Positions 16,055 through 22,547 of a stretch of DNA of 35,286 bases are shown here, piece by piece (positions within the stretch are counted from its first letter, which is position 1; every line of letters starts with the position of its first letter). The stretch comes from DAOPKN01 sp035391225 (GTDB taxonomy: Bacteria; Thermotogota; Thermotogae; MWEM01), in NCBI GenBank assembly GCA_035391225.1, contig DAOPKN010000024.1, forward strand, positions 1 through 35,286, in the 5' to 3' direction. The translations under genes were made by a program, and so were the position numbers. The notes under the pieces were generated by a model. The model worked only from the letters and a program-made list of their open reading frames with translations. It made no database searches and was not told the DNA's origin.

Positions 16055-16982
16055 CCTGGGCGTGGAACTGGGTGGGTTGGGACGCCTGGAAAGCCCCGTG
16101 CTTCTCTCTTCGGGAACCTTCGGAACTGCCACCCCGTACTTGAAGATGTTGCAAGACCAGCCCGTGGGGGCAGTGTGCACCAAGACCATCACGCCCTTGC
16201 CCAAGAATGGAAACCCGCAACCACGCATCCTGGAAGGACCGAGCAGCTTGATCAACTCCATTGGCCTGGAAAACCCGGGCATCGATGCTTTCGTGCGAGG
16301 CTTCGAGCGGGAATACGCCAGCCTTCCCTTTGTGCACATCGTGAGCATCAGCGCAAACTCTCCTGGTGAGTTCGTATACCTGGTGGAGCGGTTGAACGAA
16401 CTCCGGACTCCGCGAGCCATCGAGCTCAACTTGTCGTGCCCCAACGTGGACAGCGAGGGGCTCGCGTTTGGCAACAGCCCGGAGAAGATCGGTTCAGTCG
16501 TGCATGAGTGCGCACGCATCTCCCGCTTTCCCCTCGTGGCTAAGCTCAGTCCTTTCCAATCCATCGATCCTTCCTTCGCGCTGGCGGCCCAGGAAGGCGG
16601 TGCCGCGGCGCTGGCGTTGATCAACACCATCCCCGCGATGGTTCTGGATATTCACCAGTTCCGCTCCGCGCTGGGAACGCTTTCCGGTGGTCTATCCGGG
16701 CCAGCAATCAGACCGGTTGCGCTGAAGATGGTCTACGAGATTTCCCACGCCGTGCACATTCCGGTGATTGGCATGGGCGGCATTTCTTCCGGGGAAGATG
16801 CCATCGAGTTCTTGATGGCAGGCGCCAGCGCGGTTTCGTTGGGCACGATGAACCTGGTGAAGCCCACCCTTCCCTCAGCGATCTGCGCGTGCATCCATGA
16901 TTTTCTCGTGGAACACGAAATGGAAAACGTAGGAGAGATTTCGCGAAGGTTTGATGGACTGCAAAGCCCCCGCGAACCATGA
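16044..16982 (+). CDS. pyrD: Dihydroorotate dehydrogenase, class 1B catalytic subunit
   Basis: A 312-aa FMN enzyme. K47 in CTKTIT, LINSIGLENPGID (substrate loop), catalytic Cys132 in ELNLSCPNV, GLSGPAIRPVALKM and PVIGMGGISSGEDA are all class 1B features. SCPNV is dihydroorotate-type; NAD-dependent dihydropyrimidine dehydrogenase (PreA) would differ here and carry a C-terminal 4Fe-4S ferredoxin domain, which is absent. ATG at 16044 with GAGGTGAT upstream inside pyrK. It is the last gene of the plus-strand operon; the convergent PP2C gene ends 62 nt away and no clear terminator lies between. Direction in the cell (synthesis or orotate breakdown) is not encoded in the protein; the operon favours breakdown. 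Confidence 0.93.
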   Translation: MKSDLGVELGGLGRLESPVLLSSGTFGTATPYLKMLQDQPVGAVCTKTITPLPKNGNPQPRILEGPSSLINSIGLENPGIDAFVRGFEREYASLPFVHIVSISANSPGEFVYLVERLNELRTPRAIELNLSCPNVDSEGLAFGNSPEKIGSVVHECARISRFPLVAKLSPFQSIDPSFALAAQEGGAAALALINTIPAMVLDIHQFRSALGTLSGGLSGPAIRPVALKMVYEISHAVHIPVIGMGGISSGEDAIEFLMAGASAVSLGTMNLVKPTLPSAICACIHDFLVEHEMENVGEISRRFDGLQSPREP

Positions 16983-17044
16983 TATCGGTGAACGTAGTGC
17001 CAAGGCTTTGGAGATGGTGGCTGCCCCAAACCAAGTTGGGTGTG

Positions 17045-18922
17045 TTATTCGCTGATATCGACTATTTTCTCCGCTTTCCATTCGAAACGTCCTTGCTGCT
17101 CTTCCAACTGCGAAATCACGCGGAAGCGAGCCACCACGGCGGTTGCGTTGTCGCTTCCGTCTTCCTTAACGGCTTTTTCCACCAGGTCTTTTGCAAGGCT
17201 TTTCGCGGAGGCGTTTCTTTTCAGGAAAACCGCGATCTCTTGCTCGGGGAACGCTTCCCAAACGCCGTCTGAACAAAGCAGGAAAGTGCCTTCCTCCGGA
17301 AGCTCCATGAGTTCGATGTCTTGGGTAACGGAGAGATCATCGATGGAGTACTCGGAAATCCCCTCGTTGCCCAAGATTTGCGTCACCAGGTTTTTTTGGG
17401 GGTGCCTTCGAGCCTCCTCCCTGGTGATTTCTCCGTCTTCCACCATCTTTTGTACCAGGGAATGATCCCGGGTAAGCGCGTGCAACTTGTCTTGAGAATA
17501 CAAGTAACCGCGGGAATCTCCCACGTGTGCAAGCCCAAAACGCGTTCCGCTTACCAGGATTCCGGAGAAGGTGGTACACATTTGCCCCTCGCGGAAAATG
17601 CCCATTCCTTGCTGGGCTTGGAGGATTCCCTCTTGGGCTTTCAACACGGCGGTTTTCAGGTTGGTGACCACTTCCCTCCCATTGCCCAGGAGCATCCGGT
17701 TTTCCAGAACGTGTGCCTGGGCACGGTGCACGGCGATTTTACTGGCCATTTCCCCTTTGATACCCCCTCCCATGCCGTCTGCAACGCAGAAGAAAGCGAT
17801 TTCCACCGGAAGGGAATCGAAGTTGTTTTGCAAAAGCAGGCTCCCTGCAGAATCTTGGTTGGTTTTTCGGGAAGGGGAGCGTCCGATGTTGCTCTCCACC
17901 GCGATATCCCATTCCACTTTCTTGGTCTGCATCCACTCCAGGAAAATTTCCAACCGCTCCAAGAGCCCCCGCAAGTCCGTGTAGCGCTCCATCGGATTAG
18001 TTTTCAGCGATTGGGCAAGAAGGGAAACGAGGTAGGGTTTGTCCATTGCAAGGATTTGCCCACGTTCCACCGGATCTTCTGGAAGGGAGAAACCGGTCAG
18101 TGCTTCCAAAATCATCACTGCCAGCGAGTAGGCATCGGTGGAAGGTCCCATGATGCCTCCTTCCAGGGTTTCGGGCGCGAAGGTATTTCCAAGGAAGGAA
18201 TGCGTGCAATGCTCCCCTTTTTTCGCCGTTACCATTGGCGCAAGAAAGACAGGGGACAAGTCATGAGAAAGACCGATCTTGGTGGGTTCCAGGAAACACA
18301 GGATGGTTCCCTGTGCGTGGAGGGTGTGAACGATTTTGCCCACCTGCAGCAATATGCTCAGTGTTTGGTGAGGTTCTCTGCGTTTGAGAACTTGTTGCAG
18401 CGTTTTCTCGATGGCTTGATCCAGCACCAAGCACTGGATTTGGGGGATTTCCTCGATGACGTTGGGGATGAAACGATTGGAGAGGGAGAAAAACTCCTTG
18501 GCGGAAGAAACGTCCCATGGTTTGAATACGGTGCGCTTTTCCCCGCTTTCTCGATCCCGTACGCTCCAAGTTTGCCCGGGTACGATTTCCCGTACCTCGT
18601 CGTAATGCTGTTCCAACACTTCCAATGGATCAAGGGGCGGAGCAGGTGCATCCTTTTCCCATGGAACCTCCTGGCCGCATTCCGGGCAGAACGTTTCCGT
18701 TTCCTCCTTGGTTTCCCACATGAACCCGCACCCTTCGCAATGCACGGGAACAAAAGGTTCGGTGGGGAAGAAAGAGAGGTTGCATTGTGGGCAGGAGGCG
18801 ATGTCTTCTTCCTTCTTCTCAAGTGGTGCGTCGCATTGGGGGCAGAACAAGGGGGTATCTTCCGGTGGTGGAGATTCCGCGGGCTTAGGTTCCAGAGGAT
18901 TTTCGGATGGCATCGTTGTCAA
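17045..18922 (-). CDS. Zinc ribbon - pseudokinase - PP2C phosphatase protein
   Basis: 625 aa, soluble. Two zinc ribbons: C27/C30/C44/C47 and C62/C65/C79/C82. Residues about 105-335 resemble a Ser/Thr kinase C-lobe: NTFAPETLEG (APE) and DAYSLAVMILEALTG are present. The catalytic loop reads LHAQGTILCFLEPTKI with no HRD aspartate, and no glycine loop or DFG is visible, so it should be a pseudokinase. Residues about 340-610 are a PP2C phosphatase with the metal motifs KTNQDSAG, CVADGMGGG, LAHVGDSRG, CSDGVWE and DNATAVVA, so probably active. The start is TTG 18922 or ATG 18913; both overlap the VWA gene by 29-38 nt. It likely removes phosphate from Ser/Thr targets read by the FHA protein of the same operon. 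Confidence 0.9.
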   Translation of the reverse strand: MTTMPSENPLEPKPAESPPPEDTPLFCPQCDAPLEKKEEDIASCPQCNLSFFPTEPFVPVHCEGCGFMWETKEETETFCPECGQEVPWEKDAPAPPLDPLEVLEQHYDEVREIVPGQTWSVRDRESGEKRTVFKPWDVSSAKEFFSLSNRFIPNVIEEIPQIQCLVLDQAIEKTLQQVLKRREPHQTLSILLQVGKIVHTLHAQGTILCFLEPTKIGLSHDLSPVFLAPMVTAKKGEHCTHSFLGNTFAPETLEGGIMGPSTDAYSLAVMILEALTGFSLPEDPVERGQILAMDKPYLVSLLAQSLKTNPMERYTDLRGLLERLEIFLEWMQTKKVEWDIAVESNIGRSPSRKTNQDSAGSLLLQNNFDSLPVEIAFFCVADGMGGGIKGEMASKIAVHRAQAHVLENRMLLGNGREVVTNLKTAVLKAQEGILQAQQGMGIFREGQMCTTFSGILVSGTRFGLAHVGDSRGYLYSQDKLHALTRDHSLVQKMVEDGEITREEARRHPQKNLVTQILGNEGISEYSIDDLSVTQDIELMELPEEGTFLLCSDGVWEAFPEQEIAVFLKRNASAKSLAKDLVEKAVKEDGSDNATAVVARFRVISQLEEQQGRFEWKAEKIVDISE

Positions 18923-20162
18923 TCACTCCCTTGAATGGCTTCGTCTTTCCCCGTCCTTCCACTAGGATAGTCTTGCGTGTTTCCTCAGAAATGGTACCCG
19001 ACTGGTTCATTTCTTCCAATGCTTGGGAAATCAGGTTTCCGAGATCCTCGTTTCCGCACAGCACAGCTGTGTTCCGCGCTTCGTCCAAGACCTGGGTTGC
19101 CTTCTCCATATCCCCTTGCTTCAGGAAAACGGTGGCGGAGGAAATTTTCTCCGAAAGTCCCTTCTGTCCAACATAGTGCATGACTTCTGGGTCGAGGGCA
19201 CGTGCCGCTTCGTCGTTTTCGGTGTACTCGATCACGAGGTTGTGTTCCTGGGAAATGTCCTGGTCTTCTTCTCGGTACCGGAGTACCGCTTGCCCAAGGC
19301 GAACACGGGTGGGTTTCCTTTGAGGTGCGTCGACCTCCAGCAAGAACACGCTTTCGGTATGAAAGGGGATGTTTCCCATTTCCACCGTCTGGTGGGCGAA
19401 CTCTAGTACTTGGAAATGGGGTGTGATTTTCCATGCTCTTTGGATCTTTACCTCCCGGGAAAGGTGGAATTCCAGCGAAGCTTGGGTGATGATCTCCTTC
19501 TTGGAGGTGGCAAATTCCTCGGCCAAGATCCGGGAAAAATCCGAAAGGTCTTCGATATGCCTTTCCTTCCCAAACGTTGCACCTTCGGAAACTTGTTGCA
19601 GCAGGTCCTCGTTGTACTCGTCTCCCACCCCAAAGGCATCGATTTTTATGGCTTTTCGCTTGCATTCCTGTGCCAGCATCAGGCACTCCTCTTCGTTCAT
19701 GGTTTCCCCATCGGTGAACAGGAAGAGGGTTTTCTTCCCAGCGCCACCGCGCACGTCCAGTTCCCCAATAGCCCGGCTGATGCCTTGGTCCATCGAGGTA
19801 CCCCCTCCTGGTTGCAGACCATTGGCTGCATTTTTCAACTCCGATGAGGAAAAGGGTTGAAGGGGAAAGAGGACATTGGCTTCGGTGTCGAAGCAGACGA
19901 GTCCAACCCTGTCTTCGGAAGAAAAAGGAGCTTCATCCGCCATTTTTTGAAAGCTCCGGGAAACGAGTTCCAGCTTGGTTTCGTTACCAGCACCGTAGGC
20001 CATGGCCATGGAGCCACTGACGTCCACCACGAAGACCAGAGAGGTCGGCACTTCTTTTTGAGCATCCCCCGCTTCTGGGCGGAACGACACGAGCACGAAA
20101 ACCTTCTGCCCTGGTTGGTTGGCGAGGACTTTTTTCCTGTGTGGTTTGATTTCCAGCTTCAC
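18885..20162 (-). CDS. VWA domain protein
   Basis: 425 aa, no signal peptide or membrane helix. A von Willebrand A domain at about 41-215 has a complete metal-ion site: DVSGSM (D47, S49, S51), the Thr of GGGTSMDQG, and LFTDGE. It continues into a beta-rich region (about 220-335) and a helical C-terminus (ISSATVFLKQGDMEKATQVLDEA) that looks TPR-like. VWA proteins mediate metal-dependent protein contacts. Here the gene lies between FHA and PP2C genes, 12 nt after the first and overlapping the second, so it is probably part of a phosphorylation-controlled complex. GTG start at 20162 after GGGTGGTG. Confidence 0.9.
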   Translation of the reverse strand: MKLEIKPHRKKVLANQPGQKVFVLVSFRPEAGDAQKEVPTSLVFVVDVSGSMAMAYGAGNETKLELVSRSFQKMADEAPFSSEDRVGLVCFDTEANVLFPLQPFSSSELKNAANGLQPGGGTSMDQGISRAIGELDVRGGAGKKTLFLFTDGETMNEEECLMLAQECKRKAIKIDAFGVGDEYNEDLLQQVSEGATFGKERHIEDLSDFSRILAEEFATSKKEIITQASLEFHLSREVKIQRAWKITPHFQVLEFAHQTVEMGNIPFHTESVFLLEVDAPQRKPTRVRLGQAVLRYREEDQDISQEHNLVIEYTENDEAARALDPEVMHYVGQKGLSEKISSATVFLKQGDMEKATQVLDEARNTAVLCGNEDLGNLISQALEEMNQSGTISEETRKTILVEGRGKTKPFKGVIDNDAIRKSSGT

Positions 20163-20174
20163 GTTGGCACCACC

Positions 20175-20822
20175 CTACAAATGTACCTTGAACTTCATGG
20201 TACCAAAGGCCAACACATCGCCCTCGTTCAGTTCATGGGCGGTTTGCTCATCAATTTTCATGCCATTGAGCCAGGTATGGTTCACGGTGTGCAGGTCCTG
20301 GACGTTCCAGGTGCCATCTTCCAGGGTGATTTGGGCATGGTGGCGGCTCACGTATTGCTGCCCGGGGAATTCCGCCAGGTCGATGTCCACGGGCCCACGG
20401 TCGGGGGAAAAGCGTCCGATAATAACGTCCCCAAGGATTTCAAACTTCTCCTCGGTTTCTCCACCGTTTTTGAGCAGCACCAACACGAGGGGTTTCTGGA
20501 TGGGTTGGGGTTCTTCCACAAGTGTTTCGCCGGAAGCGGAGATATCGATAGGGGGTGGGGGAGGAAGAGGTTCGTCCATTTCTTCTCCCTCCTCAGAGAG
20601 CGTTCGTTCCTTTTCCAGATCATTTGTTGTGGTTTCCTCAACTGTTTGTGGAAACGGGGATTCTACGTCCGGTTCAGTGATCGAAACACCCAAATCCCTC
20701 TCATCCGTTGGAGAGGTTTGCTGGCTTTCCTGGTGGAGTGGGCGCTCCGCTCCACACTCGGGGCAAAACTGTTCTGCGTCGTCGATGTTCTCTTCTTGGC
20801 AAAACTCGCAGGTCCATGGCAT
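20175..20822 (-). CDS. Zinc ribbon - FHA domain protein
   Basis: 215 aa. An N-terminal zinc ribbon (C5, C8, C20, C23; CEFC...CPEC) is followed by an acidic, proline-rich linker (about 25-120) and a C-terminal FHA domain (about 125-215). FHA motifs: DVIIGRFSPDRG, YVSRHHAQI, TVNHTWLNGMKI, the residues that bind phosphothreonine. It is likely the reader of Thr phosphorylation in this operon. ATG at 20822 is chosen because AGGAGGT lies 7 nt upstream; a longer frame to 20957 crosses the promoter and is not used. The zinc ribbon resembles those in the PP2C protein, suggesting a shared partner or assembly mode. Confidence 0.9.
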   Translation of the reverse strand: MPWTCEFCQEENIDDAEQFCPECGAERPLHQESQQTSPTDERDLGVSITEPDVESPFPQTVEETTTNDLEKERTLSEEGEEMDEPLPPPPPIDISASGETLVEEPQPIQKPLVLVLLKNGGETEEKFEILGDVIIGRFSPDRGPVDIDLAEFPGQQYVSRHHAQITLEDGTWNVQDLHTVNHTWLNGMKIDEQTAHELNEGDVLAFGTMKFKVHL

Positions 20823-20916
20823 ACGATTACCTCCTGAAATTTGGGTTTCAACGGGAAAAGCCCATCCTCGTTGCAAAAGGAAAAAGGAAAAAAAGCATTT
20901 TCTCCAATATGAAGGA

Positions 20917-20925
20917 ATTATATCA
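20917..20925 (-). promoter_or_regulatory. Extended -10 promoter of the FHA-VWA-PP2C operon
   Basis: TGATATAAT on the minus strand (TATAAT at 20922-20917), 95 nt before the FHA ATG. The -35 is weak. An imperfect inverted repeat AAATTGAA-CGTA-TTCAAATT (20941-20960) lies where a -35 or operator would be. Confidence 0.55.
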
Positions 20926-20957
20926 CAGAGATTGGAGGAAAAATTGAACGTATTCAA

Positions 20958-21120
20958 ATTCCATTCAAAAATCCCTTCTCAGATCTCTTGAGTCTTGAGA
21001 AACGGTCCTTCCAAGAATCCCCAAGATGGGGAAAAACCTCCGGGCAACCAACCGGGGTGCCGTGGTTCCCCCTTCCACCCACACGGAAGGAAAACGAAAC
21101 AGTCCTGTTTGTTCTCGGGC
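20958..21120 (+). ncRNA. Candidate structured RNA in intergenic region
   Basis: No credible long ORF. Three nested or adjacent helices can be drawn on the plus strand: TTCTCA/TGAGAA (about 20976-21001); an outer stem TCCTTCC (21006-21012) with GGAAGGA (21085-21091) enclosing TCCCC-loop-GGGGA (21018-21032); and CCTCCGG/CCGGGG with one bulge (21037-21057). GGGCAACC then GGTGCC recalls the core of SAM-I/IV riboswitches, but the conserved k-turn segment is missing. A terminator follows at 21121-21154. Identity and strand are uncertain. Confidence 0.3.
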
Positions 21121-21154
21121 AAAATTCAAAAAGGGGCCTGTTTTGAAGGCCCCT
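21121..21154 (-). terminator. Rho-independent terminator after the CHAD gene
   Basis: A 6-bp GC stem GGGGCC/GGCCCC with a 9-nt loop (21133-21153), extended by one A-T pair and followed on the minus strand by TTTTTGAATTTT. It lies 212 nt after the CHAD stop codon. On the plus strand the tail is pyrimidine-rich but has only short T runs, so minus is preferred. Confidence 0.7.
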
Positions 21155-21365
21155 CTTTCTCTCTCTGTGAGGAGAATGAACCCGAGATGGTTCTATTTCG
21201 AATCGCATCCCTCCTTTCCTGGTGGATTCCGGGACATTTGACCAAGCAAAATCCATTCCCGGTGTGCTTTTTTCTTCTTTTTGGGTGGGAGTAAGTCTCA
21301 GGAGTCGGACGGGAAGAAACGGTCAATTCAATGTACCGGGGAAAAGAGGAGTTTCCGCAGCTTGC
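21155..21365. other. Intergenic stretch, no confident gene
   Basis: Part of the 543-nt stretch between the FHA start and the CHAD stop. The only coding candidate is a 21-codon plus-strand ORF (21176-21241, beginning MNPRWFYFES) with GAGGAGA directly before the ATG. It has no recognisable family and no clear promoter of its own. No tRNA or repeat was seen. Confidence 0.4.
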
Positions 21366-22157
21366 TTACGAAAGGTGGGAAATGGAAAGGGGAAAAGTTG
21401 CGAGAAGCTGCTGCAACGCGGGAAGAACGTGTTCCTGGCACCAGCTTATTTGCGCGGTGAGCTGCTGCTGGCAAGCTGCGAAGGGCTTTGAGCCTTTTTT
21501 CACCTGCTCCTGGAGGATGCGTACATCGTGGAGGTTTCCCAGGTGGTCTTGGATTTCTTTGAACGCCTGTGTCATCGTTGCAATGTGGGGGATTTGCGTC
21601 GCATGGTGCAGCATTTCGGACTGGTAGCGCAAATCCTTGAGTTTCAAGCGAAAGGTGTGCCACTGGCGAGTGGTGGCAGGAGGGTTTTGCTGCAGTTGCC
21701 GTACCCTGCGTTCCACGCGCGAACGGATGGCGAGCGCGGGAACCTCTGGGGAAAGGTGGGGAAGAATCCGTTGCGATGGTTGCAAAAAGGAAGCGTTCAC
21801 CGAAAGAACAAGTGCGGGAAGCAGGGAGTGAAGGCCGGGGAGCAAACGCTTCTCGAAATCCTTGTTCCACGCCTTTTTTCGTTTCTTCACCCGCTCCTTG
21901 GCCTTTTGCCTTTCTTCCGCGTTGAAGGGAAACTGGTCGAAGAGTTCACGCTGTACCTGCGCGTCGCGCAGCGGGCCCGAGGATTTCAGAAAGTGCCGGA
22001 GGAGCTTCCGAAAGCCCGGGATTTCTGCGAAGGCGAAGGGATACAGCATTTCCACCATGAGCAGCCGCCGGGCGAACGTTCGTGCATCGTGAACCGCTTC
22101 CTTTTTCCCCTTTGCCAGCGCGGGAAACGAGTTCTCCAACTGCCAGAGCACTCCGTT
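21366..22157 (-). CDS. CHAD domain protein, 5' end lost in gap
   Basis: 263 visible residues of a CHAD domain (conserved histidine alpha-helical domain), a helical bundle that binds polyphosphate in characterised cases. Conserved features: EAVHDARTFARRLLMVE in the first repeat and WHTFRLKLKDLRYQSEML in the second, with basic segments (RVKKRKKAW) between. Only a few N-terminal residues should be missing, because VHDAR normally lies near the domain start. The frame is also open through the 100-N run into the SixA frame, so a SixA-CHAD fusion is possible, but the N length is a placeholder. The terminator at 21121-21154 ends this operon. Confidence 0.85.
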   Translation of the reverse strand, partial: NGVLWQLENSFPALAKGKKEAVHDARTFARRLLMVEMLYPFAFAEIPGFRKLLRHFLKSSGPLRDAQVQRELFDQFPFNAEERQKAKERVKKRKKAWNKDFEKRLLPGLHSLLPALVLSVNASFLQPSQRILPHLSPEVPALAIRSRVERRVRQLQQNPPATTRQWHTFRLKLKDLRYQSEMLHHATQIPHIATMTQAFKEIQDHLGNLHDVRILQEQVKKGSKPFAACQQQLTAQISWCQEHVLPALQQLLATFPLSISHLS

Positions 22158-22257
22158 NNNNNNNNNNNNNNNNNNNNNNNNNNNNNNNNNNNNNNNNNNN
22201 NNNNNNNNNNNNNNNNNNNNNNNNNNNNNNNNNNNNNNNNNNNNNNNNNNNNNNNNN
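22158..22257. other. Assembly gap of 100 N between sixA and CHAD
   Basis: Exactly 100 N, a placeholder. The flanks share no visible overlap. SixA proteins are about 150-160 aa and 96 codons are present, so roughly 60 codons of SixA plus the CHAD start are missing. The real gap is likely nearer 200-250 nt if the genes are of usual length. Confidence 0.9.
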
Positions 22258-22547
22258 CCTTCCGAATCCAGCCGGTGTATCACGTGCTTGGCAGGAGTCC
22301 CGGGCAGCAATTCTTCCCAGAAAAACAGGGGGACTCCCCCGCACGCGCGGGAAAGAATCATGGCGGTGTGCTTGCAGCGCAGCGCTGGCGATGTCAGGAT
22401 AGCCTCGGGTTTTTGCAGGGAACAGGCCAGGTTTGCCATGCGGCGCGATGCCTCCACTCCCCTTGGCCCCAGGGGGCGAGCAAGGTCGGTTTGGCCCCCA
22501 TGCGCCTTGGGAGCCCAGCCGTGGCGCATGATCAGGATTCGGTCCAT
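22258..22547 (-). CDS. sixA: SixA-like phosphohistidine phosphatase, 3' end lost in gap
   Basis: 96 residues of a histidine phosphatase of the small SixA type. It starts ILIMRHGWA (the RHG catalytic motif, phosphorylated His), then LARPLGPRGVEASRRMA and ILTSPALRCKHTAMIL, typical of SixA. The second catalytic His (usually in VGHxP) would lie in the gap. ATG at 22547 with AAGGAGG 5-6 nt upstream. It overlaps the end of the histidine kinase gene by 16 nt, so the two are co-translated. SixA enzymes remove phosphate from histidine residues of phosphotransfer proteins, which suits the neighbouring histidine kinase. Confidence 0.85.

Noticed and set aside
14073..16982. De novo pyrimidine biosynthesis operon as the primary reading
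   Set aside because: pyrB, pyrE, pyrF and carAB are missing, while an importer, a nucleoside phosphorylase and a carbamoyl hydrolase are present; kept only as an alternative.
16983..17044. Terminator between pyrD and the PP2C gene
   Set aside because: Only a 5-bp CCCAA/TTGGG stem with no T tract on either strand.
17321..18934. A 537-codon plus-strand ORF
   Set aside because: Shadow of the PP2C gene; no motifs, Phe/His-rich composition.
20163..20957. Longer N-terminus for the FHA protein starting at 20957
   Set aside because: It would run across the promoter; AGGAGGT is correctly placed before the ATG at 20822.
21190..21215. TTTCGAATCGCA resembling a tRNA T-loop
   Set aside because: The flanking bases do not pair and no acceptor or anticodon arm can be drawn.
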